Below, piece after piece: positions 50,681 to 60,916 of a DNA stretch of 64,000 nt. A model generated the notes under the pieces. It was not told where the DNA came from and made no database searches. It was given only the letters and a program-made list of their open reading frames with translations. This stretch comes from Victivallis sp. Marseille-Q1083 (GTDB taxonomy: Bacteria; Verrucomicrobiota; Lentisphaeria; Victivallales; Victivallaceae), in contig NZ_CAHJXL010000001.1 of NCBI RefSeq assembly GCF_903645315.1, forward strand, positions 558,001 to 622,000, in the 5' to 3' direction. The position numbers and the translations under genes were made by a program. Within the stretch, counting starts at the first letter, position 1. Each line of letters opens with the position of its first letter.

Positions 50681-50787
50681 ACGAATCCATTCTCCGGCCG
50701 ATTGAAATTTGCATGACGCCCCAAACGGGGGTATTTTATGACAAGGAAAACCAAATTATCAGCTTTATCGAGGGACGCCGATTATGA
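50677..50787 (+). CDS. small bridging ORF, 36 residues
   Basis: A frame beginning MNESILRPIEICMTPQTGVF and ending QIISFIEGRRL. Its ATG overlaps the decarboxylase stop (ATGA) and its own stop overlaps the ATG of the DUF4091 gene (ATGA). Both junctions have the geometry of translational coupling. A small hairpin (CCCC-AAAC-GGGG) lies inside it. No family is recognised, and only a weak purine run precedes its start. It could be a real small protein, a coupling leader, or chance. Confidence 0.35.
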   Translation: MNESILRPIEICMTPQTGVFYDKENQIISFIEGRRL

Positions 50788-53084
50788 AATTTCTGTTCAA
50801 CTTCCTCTTCGTCTGCTGCCTCTGTCAATTGGCAGCGGCAGCCCCGTTCCGCCTGATGTTGCCGCTGCCGGCGGAAAAAGCGGCCGGCCAGTTCTCCCTG
50901 CCGGCCGCCGAGCTGTCGCAAAACGACTGGCAGGATTATGATTTCCTGGTCGCTACCGTCGACAATCCGGCCGACCATCCGGTCGAACTGGCCATCCGGC
51001 TGACGCTGCAAAACGGGGAACGCACGTCACTGGACCAAGAAAATTTCCTGCTCCAGCCCGGAGAAAACCAATGCCGCCTGGCGTTCAATGACACGATACG
51101 CCTGCTGCCGGTCGCCGAAGTGACGTTTTCGGTGCTCCCGCCCTCGCAGGACGCGGTGAAATTGACGGCGTTGCAACTGGAAACACTGGATTTGGAAGAA
51201 AAACGCCAGCAATTGAACCGGGAACTGGAGGAGCTGCAAATCCCGCCGGGCGGCATGCGCCTGCCGGCCGAAACCAATGAGCAGCGCAGCGAATATGCCG
51301 CGCAACTCAACGACCTGCGCCGGATTGCCGCCAATGCCGTCAATGTCGATGAACTGCTGACGGCGTTGCGCAAAGCGCGTCATTTCAATGCCGACCGGGA
51401 AGTGGCCGAACTGGGTATTATCTGCGAGCAGTACACCGTTCAGGAAGCCATCGATCTCGGGCTGGCCGGCGAACTCACCAACCGCTGGTTCGATCCGATC
51501 GACCGGATTTACCGCGACCGGCCGCTGCCGCCCCAATCCGCCACCGGCCGTTGTATCGAAGCGGCCCGGAACGAAACGGAAGCCAAGCAAGTGGCCATCT
51601 ATGCCGTCAAGGATTTGAACAATCTCACCTTCCGGCTGAGCGGCGATCTGAAAAGCATCAGCAATGACGTACTGCCGGCGACCGCAGTCAAAATTTATCC
51701 GGTCGGTTATCTCCGTTCCGACTGGACCGATTATTATGCGCCCGGTCACGGCTGGACGCCGGATCCGCTGCTCGAAGGCCTGGAAAGCTTCCAGCTGCCG
51801 CGCCAGACCTGGCAGCCGTTCTGGCTCGAAGTCACCATTCCCGCCGATCAGGCGCCGGGCATGTATTCCGGTTCGCTGCAAATCCGGGCCGATGAACTCG
51901 GTTCGGTGCAAACCGTCCCCTTCCAGGTGAAAGTCTGGAATTTCAAGCTGCCGCAGCAAAATTCGCTGCCGACCGCCGTCGGCCGCCGTTACGATACGCC
52001 GGCTTTTCTGGCGCTGGCCGGCAACGGCCAGCCGCCGACCGGGCAACTGGCCGAAGAGTGGCGGCAATACCTCACCGGCGAGCGCGATGACGGCGCGTTG
52101 AGCGACGACTGCCGGAAACTGGCGGAAATCATGAAGCGATGCGAAGCCGAGTTTCTCGCCTGCCGGCTGCCCGACAGCCGGATTTTCAATCCGGACGTCA
52201 TCGCCGAAACCGTCCTGACAGCCGGCAGTGACGACCTCTGCCTGTTTACCGTCACGGCGGAAACCGATCTCGATGTCCGGATCGCCCAATTGCGCCAGTT
52301 GGTTCCCGCTCTCGACCAGGACGACCGTTATAACCGGACCTACGTGTTTCTCGACCGTTCGGCGCCGCCGGACAGCGCGGCCAAACTGAAAGCGGCTTTC
52401 CCCAAATTGCGGCTGATGAGCCAAACCGCCGTCAACCATCCGGCGCCGCCGGAAGTGGAGCTGAGCGTCACCCCGCTGCAGGATTTTCTCCGGCTGTCTT
52501 CGCCAATCCAGGCCGAAAACACCGACTCCACCTGGTACAGCGTCGCCCGCCGGCCGCTGCCGCCGGGTGCCAACTGGCTGCTGGAAACGCCGCCGGCCGG
52601 TACCCGGCTGTTGACCGGCCTGCTCGCCGTCAAACTCAAAGCCGGCGGCTTCTTCCACCGACCGCTGCTGCAGTGGGGAAATATGGTCAATGACCAGTTC
52701 GTCCCCTGGCGTCAGCCGATCTCCGGCGGCCCGGAAATTCCGCCGGAGCAATTCGGAACCACCGAATTCAGCGCCGACGGCTTTCTGCTCTATCCGGGCG
52801 TCAACGGTCCGTTGCCGTCGATCCGCCTGAAACTGGTCCGCGACGGGCTGGAGGATTATGAATACCTGCAACTGCTGTACGCGGTGCTGCGTCAGGCCCG
52901 GGAAGGCAAAATCCGGCTGACCAAAGCCCAGATCGCCCAGTTGGAAAGTCTGGGCGCCATCAACGATTCGCTGGTCAAAGACGCCACCGATTACGATCGG
53001 ACCGGCAAACAACTGATGCAACTGCGCAGTGACATCGGCGACCTGCTCAACGAAATCGGTAGCAACCCCAAAATACAGTGGTAA
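50784..53084 (+). CDS. exported DUF4091-domain protein
   Basis: A 766-residue protein with a signal peptide (MKFLFNFLFVCCLCQLAAAA). The N-terminal third is beta-rich with a charged helical stretch (LEEKRQQLNRELEELQ). A beta-sandwich at about 255-400 (NETEAKQVAIYAVKDLNNLT, LEVTIPADQAPGMYSGSLQI, FQVKVWNFKLPQQNSLPTAV) leads into a divergent barrel. The C-terminal segment DGFLLYPGVNG, PLPSIRLKLVRDGLEDYEYLQLL is the hallmark of DUF4091, a putative glycoside hydrolase domain common in gut and marine polysaccharide degraders. GAGGGAC is a usable ribosome site. Substrate is unknown. Confidence 0.78.
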   Translation: MKFLFNFLFVCCLCQLAAAAPFRLMLPLPAEKAAGQFSLPAAELSQNDWQDYDFLVATVDNPADHPVELAIRLTLQNGERTSLDQENFLLQPGENQCRLAFNDTIRLLPVAEVTFSVLPPSQDAVKLTALQLETLDLEEKRQQLNRELEELQIPPGGMRLPAETNEQRSEYAAQLNDLRRIAANAVNVDELLTALRKARHFNADREVAELGIICEQYTVQEAIDLGLAGELTNRWFDPIDRIYRDRPLPPQSATGRCIEAARNETEAKQVAIYAVKDLNNLTFRLSGDLKSISNDVLPATAVKIYPVGYLRSDWTDYYAPGHGWTPDPLLEGLESFQLPRQTWQPFWLEVTIPADQAPGMYSGSLQIRADELGSVQTVPFQVKVWNFKLPQQNSLPTAVGRRYDTPAFLALAGNGQPPTGQLAEEWRQYLTGERDDGALSDDCRKLAEIMKRCEAEFLACRLPDSRIFNPDVIAETVLTAGSDDLCLFTVTAETDLDVRIAQLRQLVPALDQDDRYNRTYVFLDRSAPPDSAAKLKAAFPKLRLMSQTAVNHPAPPEVELSVTPLQDFLRLSSPIQAENTDSTWYSVARRPLPPGANWLLETPPAGTRLLTGLLAVKLKAGGFFHRPLLQWGNMVNDQFVPWRQPISGGPEIPPEQFGTTEFSADGFLLYPGVNGPLPSIRLKLVRDGLEDYEYLQLLYAVLRQAREGKIRLTKAQIAQLESLGAINDSLVKDATDYDRTGKQLMQLRSDIGDLLNEIGSNPKIQW

Positions 53085-53111
53085 TTTCACTTCTGGGTCG
53101 CATCGTCTTAT

Positions 53112-53951
53112 TCAGCACGCGTTTCCATGGGGACAACACGCTTTTTCATGCCGGAATTGGCTGGGCGATACCCCAACGTGTTGCCGGAACAACTTGGAAA
53201 AATGGAACTGGTCCGGATATCCGACCTTGCGCGCCACTTCACTCACCGGCAGATCGGTACGCTGCAAATACCGTTTGGCCAGCTCCAGGCGCCGTACAAT
53301 CAGATATTGAATCGGCGACATGCCGAAATGAGCGCGAAAACATCGGCTGAAATAATTCGGCGCCTGATGAATCACGGCAGCAATACGCGGAAGCGACAGT
53401 TCCGGATTCATGAGATTCGCCTCAATGAAAGCACGGGCTTCCAGCAAAGGCGACGGCACCCGCACCCCGCCTCCGTCGCCTTTGTTCTGAATGCGCCGCA
53501 ATTCGAGAAAAAGGCCGCGCAGCCATAATCGGATAATGTCATCGTCGCTCTCCCGGTATGCCGTACACTCCTCGTAAAGGTTCCAGAAATAGCGCAGCGC
53601 GGTATCTTCATACAAGAAACGATACGGGGTATTCACCTGGATACCGCCGGCGGCAATCTCCCGGGCTACCTCTTCCTCCTGTGCAAAGATCCAGGAACCG
53701 CGCCACATTGAACGAGTCAACCCATGATAATAGACCTCATGCGCATTATCCCACAAAATGCAGCAATATGCCGGAATCTCGCTGACATTCCCATCCACCC
53801 ATAACCGAACCGGCTCCTGATTGAAAATCAGATAATATTTTACATCGGCGAAAAGATGCGGCACCACCCGTTCCCGGTTGCCGTGGCTCCCGTGAATGAC
53901 AATACTGGTGATAACGCTCCGGCTGAAGTCCAATTTCATGGAATTCATCAT
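53112..53951 (-). CDS. AraC-family regulator
   Basis: A 279-residue regulator. The N-terminal cupin-like region (HLFADVKYYLIFNQEPVRLW) would bind a sugar or oligosaccharide. The C-terminal AraC domain has LSLPRIAAVIHQAPNYFSRC, LPVSEVARKVGYPDQFHFSK and FRQHVGVSPSQFRHE. It diverges from the glycosidase operon at 54135 and faces the DUF4091 gene, so it probably controls the 54-61 kb locus. AAAGGCGG lies before the paired ATGs. Confidence 0.86.
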   Translation of the reverse strand: MMNSMKLDFSRSVITSIVIHGSHGNRERVVPHLFADVKYYLIFNQEPVRLWVDGNVSEIPAYCCILWDNAHEVYYHGLTRSMWRGSWIFAQEEEVAREIAAGGIQVNTPYRFLYEDTALRYFWNLYEECTAYRESDDDIIRLWLRGLFLELRRIQNKGDGGGVRVPSPLLEARAFIEANLMNPELSLPRIAAVIHQAPNYFSRCFRAHFGMSPIQYLIVRRLELAKRYLQRTDLPVSEVARKVGYPDQFHFSKLFRQHVGVSPSQFRHEKACCPHGNAC

Positions 53952-54083
53952 TTACCGCCTTTCTTTCCTCATTCGTTTGCAACGATAACACGATATATTT
54001 CCCGTGTCAAGAAAATATGATCGCCAACGGGCCTGTTTTTTATAGAAAGTAAGAAAAGTACATGATAATTCCCAGAAAATCCA

Positions 54084-54112
54084 TTGCCTTTTTGTTGGGT
54101 TTTCGCTATACT
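54084..54112 (+). promoter_or_regulatory. promoter of the GH78/GH95 operon
   Basis: TTGCCT (54084-54089) and TATACT (54107-54112) with a 17-base spacer and the GC before the -10 seen at the other loci. The -35 is weaker than in the LacI locus, which would suit activation by the divergent AraC regulator. Confidence 0.7.
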
Positions 54113-54134
54113 AAAATAAAAAGAAGGAAATCAT

Positions 54135-56423
54135 ATGAATAAAAAGATTCTCATTTGTCTATTATCTATCCTGTTGAGTGTGTGCTGTATCGCCACTCCT
54201 GCGCCGACTGCGGCCATTCTCCTCAACGACACGCCCGGCGCCATGGATACCGAGGCGGACTTGCTGAACGGCTTGGGACGGATTGACAAATACCGCATAA
54301 GCGAACTGGAACGCTTGAACCGTCAGTTGAACGAATATGACATCGTGATTTTCACCAGTTGTGCCAATTACTCGGCCGATCGCAGTTTCGACGAATGCGG
54401 CGATGTCTGGCGTGATTATGTCGCCAACGGCGGAACGATATTGGTGATGGATGCCAATTACGCGTCCACCACCGATCGGATTGCGGCGCCGTTTGAGGAT
54501 TCGCCGCGCTCTTTTGTTTGGGCGCCATGTCAGATCTCCAGCGAAAGTTACAGCGACGGCCGCATTGCCGAAGGCAGTGAAATCCGGTTGGGAGAACCCA
54601 TGTCATTGGAAAAATATTTTCTCAAGATGAGAGCGTGGCAACACTTTCCGGACGCTCCCGACGGCTGGGAGCCGCTGATCGTCTGCAAACATGGTCAGCC
54701 GTTGATGCTGGAACGCCGGTATGGGCAGGGCAGCCTGATCATCACCACTTATTACGGACTCTATTCCATCGTCGGCAAAGAATTTATCCGGGATCTGGTC
54801 GGGAATGTGCTCTTTCACCGCAGGTGGGAACGTGAAAAACTGGAAATGACCGCCAATCGGCTGTCTTTTGAGGCAGATGGCGTTCACTGGCAGGGAATGC
54901 TTCACGCCGGCGCGGCCGATACGCCGAAACTCACGGCGCGGCTGCTGGACGAGTCCGGAGCGGAACTTGGACGGAATGAACTGAAGTTCAATGCAGACGG
55001 CGAGGCGGAATACCGGATTGAAGTTCCTGATCCAGACCGGGCGGTAACCACCGTGATCGAATCGGAATCGGCCGGTTTTCCGGTTTACTCGCGGTTGTGG
55101 CCGGCGCCGGATCGCCGGGTGCACTGGCACCTGCCGGCCCGTTTGCAGCCCGGGCAACTGAGCCGGGTGCGTATCCAGTTGAATAATTTGCCGGACCGCG
55201 CCTGTGACGATGCCGCCGTCCTGATATCCGGTATTGCGTTTCCGGCCACCGTGGGAGAGGACGGGTTGCTGCGCTGTAATCTCAGCGGGCTTGAGCCCGG
55301 CGACCATCAGGCGGCGATTTGGCTGGACGGCAAAGAAACCGAGCCGCAAACCTTTACGGTCACTGCACCGGAAATGTATTTAAACATCGATGAAAACGGC
55401 TGGCTTTCCCGTAACGGTGAAGCGTTTTTCCCGATCGGCTTATATCATGTATCCCGCGCTTCCGGCGTGACGGCGGAAAACCGGATGAAATGCCTGGATT
55501 TTGCCGCCGAGAACGGCTACAATCTAATCTTGATGGCTACCATCGGCGACGAGGAGGATGACCGGTTCATGGCGGAAGCCGCCCGCCGCGGCATCGCCAT
55601 TTACTGCGATGTAAGATCACTGGATATCATCAAGGCCAAGCGCGGCGACTGGTCCGCGGTCGTCAGTTGGGTACATGAACTGGATGAACCGGAACATTGG
55701 GGGTACAGCCGGGAAAATGTCCTTCAACGCGCCCGGAATATCTATCGGCTCGATCCCCAGGGCGTGCTCTTTTCCTCCATGGAAACGGCCTCAACCATTG
55801 TATCCTATTCCGGGGTGACGGATATGATGGCGACCCACGGCTACCCGATTCCGTTCAATCCGCTCCGGCTGGTTTATGACAAAATGGCTCTTCTGACTGC
55901 AATGGCGGAAAAATACATGTTCGTTCCGATCGGCACCATCCAATCTTTCGGCTATCCGCGGCCGGAAGACGCCGCCGGCGGCTATCCCGGGCTGCCCACA
56001 CCGCAACAGATCCGCAATATGGTCTGGCAGGCGCTTTTGGCGAATGTGCACGGCATTCAATTTTATACCTATGCCGATGGCGCATTTCTGCTTGACGACT
56101 ATCCGGAATTGTACGAATGCATGCGGCATATTCCGGAGGAAATACAACTTGCGGCGCCGTTTTTGCGCCACGGGGAATTCACCCGCCTGGAAACCGGCGA
56201 TCGGGAAATCGAAGGCGGTATCTGGCAGTTGAACGACCGGAAATTGATTGCGGTTGTCAATCTCTCCGATATATCCCGCAGTTTGAACTTGAATTTCGAA
56301 ACGGCAAACGCCGTTCCTCTTTTCGGCAGCCGGGCAGTTACAGCGGACGCCGCCATCACGCTGGCGCCTCACGAAGTGATCATCTGGAGCCGCAACCATC
56401 CGTCCGAACCGGAAAGACCATGA
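54135..56423 (+). CDS. exported glycosidase-like protein (GATase-like domain plus TIM barrel)
   Basis: A 762-residue protein with a signal peptide (MNKKILICLLSILLSVCCIA). Residues about 25-225 look like a class I glutamine-amidotransferase-like fold used as an accessory domain in beta-galactosidases (YDIVIFTSCANYSADRSFD, YVANGGTILVMDANYA, YGQGSLIITTYYGLYSI). A beta-sandwich follows. A clan-A-type barrel starts near NGWLSRNGEAFFPIGLYHVS (about 425), with VSWVHELDEPEHWGYS as a candidate acid-bearing strand. No family number can be assigned safely. It leads an operon with GH78 and GH95 enzymes and is the only one of the three with an export signal. Confidence 0.68.
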   Translation: MNKKILICLLSILLSVCCIATPAPTAAILLNDTPGAMDTEADLLNGLGRIDKYRISELERLNRQLNEYDIVIFTSCANYSADRSFDECGDVWRDYVANGGTILVMDANYASTTDRIAAPFEDSPRSFVWAPCQISSESYSDGRIAEGSEIRLGEPMSLEKYFLKMRAWQHFPDAPDGWEPLIVCKHGQPLMLERRYGQGSLIITTYYGLYSIVGKEFIRDLVGNVLFHRRWEREKLEMTANRLSFEADGVHWQGMLHAGAADTPKLTARLLDESGAELGRNELKFNADGEAEYRIEVPDPDRAVTTVIESESAGFPVYSRLWPAPDRRVHWHLPARLQPGQLSRVRIQLNNLPDRACDDAAVLISGIAFPATVGEDGLLRCNLSGLEPGDHQAAIWLDGKETEPQTFTVTAPEMYLNIDENGWLSRNGEAFFPIGLYHVSRASGVTAENRMKCLDFAAENGYNLILMATIGDEEDDRFMAEAARRGIAIYCDVRSLDIIKAKRGDWSAVVSWVHELDEPEHWGYSRENVLQRARNIYRLDPQGVLFSSMETASTIVSYSGVTDMMATHGYPIPFNPLRLVYDKMALLTAMAEKYMFVPIGTIQSFGYPRPEDAAGGYPGLPTPQQIRNMVWQALLANVHGIQFYTYADGAFLLDDYPELYECMRHIPEEIQLAAPFLRHGEFTRLETGDREIEGGIWQLNDRKLIAVVNLSDISRSLNLNFETANAVPLFGSRAVTADAAITLAPHEVIIWSRNHPSEPERP

Positions 56424-58666
56424 CGACCATGACCCGCAACTCTTTCAAACGTGAAATTCCGGTATTCCCAGCCAAAGCCCGTTGGATCTGGCTGCCGGAG
56501 CAGGAGTTTCCCAACGCTCAGGCAACGCCGGTATCATATTATACCGATCATCACGGTTTCGCCTTCGGCAGCGCCGTATTCCGGCAGAAGGTCACGCTGC
56601 CGGAGCGGCTGGACGACTGTCGGCTGCTGGTCACCGGAGACAGCAAATACCGGCTCTTTGTCAATGGCGAAATCGTCTGCGACGGCCCGCCGGAAATCGG
56701 CGGCGACTGGAACAATCAGGAAGTGCCCGACTGGTTCTTTTATGAAAGTTACAAGGTCGCGGCTCCTTTCCGGAGCGGCGTCAACGAAGTGGTTGCGGAA
56801 GTGATGCTGCAGGGCGATTCCCAGTGTGATTACTCCACCGGACACGGCGGTTTCCGGCTGGCATTGCTTGAGGGCGACCGCCTTCTCCTGGGAACCGATG
56901 AAAATTGGGAATGCCGCTTTGATACCGGCCGCCGCCCGGAGCGGATTTACTTTCCCGAGCGTGAACCGGTGACGTGGACCCGGGCGCAATGCCTGGCGGC
57001 AGCCGTCTCGCAACGCTGGAAACTGCGGTACTATCCGTTGCCGCCGCTGGCGGTACAGGAAGTGTTCCCGGATCAACTGAACATCCGGTTCGGCGGCGAA
57101 CGCATCAGCGGAACCGAAGATTTCCTCGGCCGGCGCGGACCTCTGGTGCTTCGACACGGCTCGCCGGTCACTTTCGCGTTGCATTTTCCGACCGAAGTGG
57201 CCGGATGTGCGGAATTTGAAATGGAAAGCGCCCCGGGGGCGCGGTTGACCGTCCGCTATCAGGAGGTCGAGGGATTTCCGCATGAATACGATGAATACTG
57301 TACCAACGGCGGACGCGTCAAATTCCGCTTTCACAGTGTGGAAGCCGTCCTCTGGCTGGAAGTCTCGGTGGTGTTTGCCAGCTTCGGTTACGAGGGGTAC
57401 GACGACGTGCGGCTCTACAAGCTCAGCATGATGTCGCAGGGATTTCCGCTTGGAGAAGCCGCTCCATTCCACAGTGCCGATTCGAGCTTCTCCGCCATTC
57501 GGAAGTGTTGTGAAAATACCCTGCGCATGTGCATGCAGCGTCTGCACTGGGATTCGCCGGTTCACAAAGAAGGGCTCGGCTGTCTGGCCGATTACCGGAT
57601 TAACGCCTTGCAGAGCTATTATCTCTTTGGCGAATCCCGGCTGATGCGGCTTGACCTGATCCGAATTGCGTTATTGTTGTGCCAGAAACAGCATCTGCTG
57701 TTCCATACCACCTACAATGCTTTGTTTCCGGTGATGATCTGCGAATATATTCTCTACTCGGGGGATCATACAATTCTGGAGGAACCGGAGATTCCGCAGG
57801 CGGTCGCTCTTGTATTTGCCGGGCTGCACCAGCTGGAGGACGGTGACGGGATGCTGACCCGGGCGGACAATTATATGTTTCTGGACTGGCGCGCCATCGG
57901 GGATTGCAATTATCACCATCCCGACCGGAGCAACGGCGCGGCGAGTCTGACGGCATTTTTTGCACTGGGGCTGCAGGCCGGCGTTCGATTGGCCGAATGG
58001 CAGGGCACTCAGGACCGTGCCGAACAACTTCGCCGGGCATACAACCGGATACAAGAGAATTTTCATCGGCATTATTTTGACGCCGGGCGCCGGCGTTACC
58101 GGAACGGTCCGGATACCGACAACGCGATTCCGCAGACCGGAATCCTTGCCATTCTGGCCGGGCTGGCACCGCAGGAGATTGCGGCGGAGATTATCGACGA
58201 CCTGTGCGACAAGACGCTCCAGCGTCAGGTTCAGCCGTATTTCTGCCATTATCTGTTTGACGCGCTCGCCGCAGTTGACGCCTATGACCGGCGCGGTTCC
58301 GAGGTCTTGCATTTGTGGGATGAACTGGTCGCGGAACACCCGGAAAGTCTGAAAGAATGCTGGGATTGCGGCGACTACTCGCATAGTTGGAGCGGTACTC
58401 CGGCGATCCAATTCGGCAAGCGGATTCTAGGAGTGATTCCCGAAGCTCCCGGTTTTGCCGCGTGCCGGATTGCGCCGAAGCCGTGCGGCCTGCCGCACGC
58501 CGCCGGCAGCGTGCCGACGCCGCATGGCGAAATCGGGATCGAATGGACCCGGACGGCCGAATGTTTTCAGATTCGAATCCAGCACCCGAGGGCAGTTAAA
58601 ATTCACTTTTGCCCGCCGGATGGTTATCCCCTTGAAAACTGTATCCTGAAAGAAAAAAGCGATTGA
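56420..58666 (+). CDS. GH78-like alpha-L-rhamnosidase
   Basis: A 748-residue enzyme without a signal peptide, so probably cytoplasmic. The N-terminal carbohydrate-binding sandwich (AKARWIWLPEQEFPN, FRQKVTLPERLDDCRLLVTG, YRLFVNGEIVCDGP) is typical of GH78 and GH106 rhamnosidases. The (alpha/alpha)6 barrel starts near CCENTLRMCMQRLHWDSPVH (KEGLGCLADYRI), with candidate acid and base residues there and in MFLDWRAIGDCNY. SLKECWDCGDYSHSWSGTPA and the closing sandwich (GSVPTPHGEIGIEW) match the C-terminal pattern of family 78. Its ATG overlaps the previous stop by 4 bases. It would release rhamnose from imported oligosaccharides. Confidence 0.78.
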   Translation: MTTMTRNSFKREIPVFPAKARWIWLPEQEFPNAQATPVSYYTDHHGFAFGSAVFRQKVTLPERLDDCRLLVTGDSKYRLFVNGEIVCDGPPEIGGDWNNQEVPDWFFYESYKVAAPFRSGVNEVVAEVMLQGDSQCDYSTGHGGFRLALLEGDRLLLGTDENWECRFDTGRRPERIYFPEREPVTWTRAQCLAAAVSQRWKLRYYPLPPLAVQEVFPDQLNIRFGGERISGTEDFLGRRGPLVLRHGSPVTFALHFPTEVAGCAEFEMESAPGARLTVRYQEVEGFPHEYDEYCTNGGRVKFRFHSVEAVLWLEVSVVFASFGYEGYDDVRLYKLSMMSQGFPLGEAAPFHSADSSFSAIRKCCENTLRMCMQRLHWDSPVHKEGLGCLADYRINALQSYYLFGESRLMRLDLIRIALLLCQKQHLLFHTTYNALFPVMICEYILYSGDHTILEEPEIPQAVALVFAGLHQLEDGDGMLTRADNYMFLDWRAIGDCNYHHPDRSNGAASLTAFFALGLQAGVRLAEWQGTQDRAEQLRRAYNRIQENFHRHYFDAGRRRYRNGPDTDNAIPQTGILAILAGLAPQEIAAEIIDDLCDKTLQRQVQPYFCHYLFDALAAVDAYDRRGSEVLHLWDELVAEHPESLKECWDCGDYSHSWSGTPAIQFGKRILGVIPEAPGFAACRIAPKPCGLPHAAGSVPTPHGEIGIEWTRTAECFQIRIQHPRAVKIHFCPPDGYPLENCILKEKSD

Positions 58667-58668
58667 AC

Positions 58669-60858
58669 ATGAATGTGAAAAAGTGGAAAATAACCGCACC
58701 GATTACGCGCTGGGACGAAGCCGTCCCGGTGGGGAACGGCCTGATTGGCGGCCTGTTGTGGGGTGACGGACGGAAAATGAAACTGTCGTTGGACCGCTGC
58801 GACTTATGGGATGAGCGCACCAATGGCGTCTATGAGCATCCGGACTGGTCATATCGGGCGTTGCAGGAAATTGTTGCCACCGGGGATGAAGCGCGGCTGG
58901 CCTTGCAGGATGAATTGTATGAACGCATTACGGCCACCAAATTGCCGGTCGGGCGTATTGAAATCGATTTTTCGGTACCGGAAGCGCTGCAAACGTTCGA
59001 ATTGGATATGGAGCATGCCATCGCCTGGGGCGCCGATGCGACGGGAGCCCGCCGCATCGAATGTTTCGCCGCCGCCGATCAGAGCGGCATTTATTTAAAG
59101 CTCGCCGCGCCGCAGGCGGCAACGCTGCGCATCGTGCCGCCGGATTATGATTCGACCAAGACGCTGGACGATCAGCAATTTGTAAAAAGTCCGGCTGGAC
59201 TGGGCTATCCGGCCGGACAGTTGAAAACAACCGGGCGATTGATGTATTATGTGCAGCAATGTGGTGACGGCGGTTTGCATTATGTGATTCTGGTCAGGAA
59301 AATTGCCGGAGACGTCTGGTTTATTTCGGTGGAACGGGTTGATTCCGCCTCCGAGCCGGCGGCATTGATCACCCGTTTTAATGACGATGGTTTTACGGCA
59401 GCCGACTGGGAGAGCGCCTTGTCGCTTCATACGCAATGGTGGCGCAACTTCTGGAATCATTCGGGAATTTCTTTGGACGACGATCCGGAAATGGAGCGAT
59501 TTTATCATTTGAATCGCTATCTCTTCGGTTCGGTTTCCCGGCAAAATACGCCGCCCGCTTCATTACAGGGGTTGTGGACCGCCGATGAAGGGACGCTGCC
59601 GCCGTGGAGGGGAGATTATCATCATGATTTGAATACGCAGTTGACTTATTGCGGTTATCTGACCTGCGGGGATTTTTCCTGCGGCGAAAGTTTCTTCAAC
59701 CATTTGAGCAGTCAGTTGGAAATTCACCGTGAATTTACCCGGAGGTATTATGACTCCCCCGGCATCGGCCTGGCGGGAACCTGCACGCTGGGCGGCCAGG
59801 CGTTGGGCGGCTGGCCCCAGTACAGCATGTCGCCGACCAACAGCGCATGGCTGGCCATCATGTTTGTGCAGCATGTCCGGTATGCGGGTGACGAGGAATT
59901 TCTGCGTCACAAGGCGTGGCCGTTTGCGCATGGGGTCGGCGAGTTCATCGAGCACCTGCTGTACGAGGACGACAACGGCAGGTATCGCCTGCCGTTGTCA
60001 ACCTCTCCGGAGATTCATGACAATCGCCTGGAGGCCTTTCTGGGCGGTTTCTCGAATTACGATCTGGCCTTGATCCGCAAATTGTTCCTGGAATTGATCT
60101 ACCTGGCGGAACAACTGGACGATCAGGCGGAAAAAAATCGCTGGCAAGCCCATCTTGCCAAACTGCCGGATTTCGCTGTTGATCCGGAAAAAGGACTCAT
60201 GCTTTGTCCCAATGAAAATTTGATGGAATCACATCGGCATCACTCGCACTTGCTGGCGATCTGGCCATTGCGATTGTTGAACATGACCGATGATGGGGAA
60301 GTAATCACGGCATCATTGCGGCATCTGGACCGTTTGGGCAGCGGTTATTGGGTGGGGTTCAGCTATCCCTGGGCCGCGGCAATGGCTGCGTACTGCGGCC
60401 GGGGAGAGCGGGCCCTGAAATTTCTGCAGCATTTCTGTGACGGCTTTCTCAGCCGCAACGGTTTCCATCTCAATGGCGACTTCAAGGATTTGGGCTACAG
60501 TTGGGTGAAATATCGTCCATTTACGTTGGAAACAAATTTTTTAGCGCAGCAGGTGATACAGGAAATGCTGTTGCAGACCCATGCTGGAACCATTCGGATC
60601 TTTCCGGCGGTTCCAAATAGCTGGCGAACCGTGTCGTTTGTCAACTGGCGCGGCGAGGGCGGAGTGAAAATAAGCGCTTCGCTGGCCGACCATCGGATTA
60701 CGGCAGTGCGGATTGCGGCGACCAAGCCGGTTTCGCTGCAAATTGTCAATCCGTGCCGGAATATTGAACTGTTGTCTTGTTCGCATCCCCATTGTGATCC
60801 ATCTCAAAATATCTGGTCGGTACACCTGAAGGAAGGAGAAGAATTTATGTGTGTATGA
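58669..60858 (+). CDS. GH95-like alpha-L-fucosidase/galactosidase
   Basis: A 729-residue enzyme without a signal peptide. The N-terminal sandwich domain opens [20 protein letters not shown], equivalent to the W-x-E-A-x-P-x-G-N-G start of GH95. The (alpha/alpha)6 barrel contains [58 protein letters not shown] and [19 protein letters not shown], matching the conserved sequence blocks of the family, including the HRHxSHL motif. GH95 enzymes invert alpha-1,2-fucosides or related L-galactosides. The start at 58669 follows the GH78 stop by 2 bases. Together the two enzymes suggest a rhamnose- and fucose-containing substrate. Confidence 0.83.
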   Translation: MNVKKWKITAPITRWDEAVPVGNGLIGGLLWGDGRKMKLSLDRCDLWDERTNGVYEHPDWSYRALQEIVATGDEARLALQDELYERITATKLPVGRIEIDFSVPEALQTFELDMEHAIAWGADATGARRIECFAAADQSGIYLKLAAPQAATLRIVPPDYDSTKTLDDQQFVKSPAGLGYPAGQLKTTGRLMYYVQQCGDGGLHYVILVRKIAGDVWFISVERVDSASEPAALITRFNDDGFTAADWESALSLHTQWWRNFWNHSGISLDDDPEMERFYHLNRYLFGSVSRQNTPPASLQGLWTADEGTLPPWRGDYHHDLNTQLTYCGYLTCGDFSCGESFFNHLSSQLEIHREFTRRYYDSPGIGLAGTCTLGGQALGGWPQYSMSPTNSAWLAIMFVQHVRYAGDEEFLRHKAWPFAHGVGEFIEHLLYEDDNGRYRLPLSTSPEIHDNRLEAFLGGFSNYDLALIRKLFLELIYLAEQLDDQAEKNRWQAHLAKLPDFAVDPEKGLMLCPNENLMESHRHHSHLLAIWPLRLLNMTDDGEVITASLRHLDRLGSGYWVGFSYPWAAAMAAYCGRGERALKFLQHFCDGFLSRNGFHLNGDFKDLGYSWVKYRPFTLETNFLAQQVIQEMLLQTHAGTIRIFPAVPNSWRTVSFVNWRGEGGVKISASLADHRITAVRIAATKPVSLQIVNPCRNIELLSCSHPHCDPSQNIWSVHLKEGEEFMCV

Positions 60859-60916
60859 TCAGGCTAATAATTTTCCTGTCAGTAAAAAATCAATTAACCC
60901 ATCGGGAGTAAAAAAA

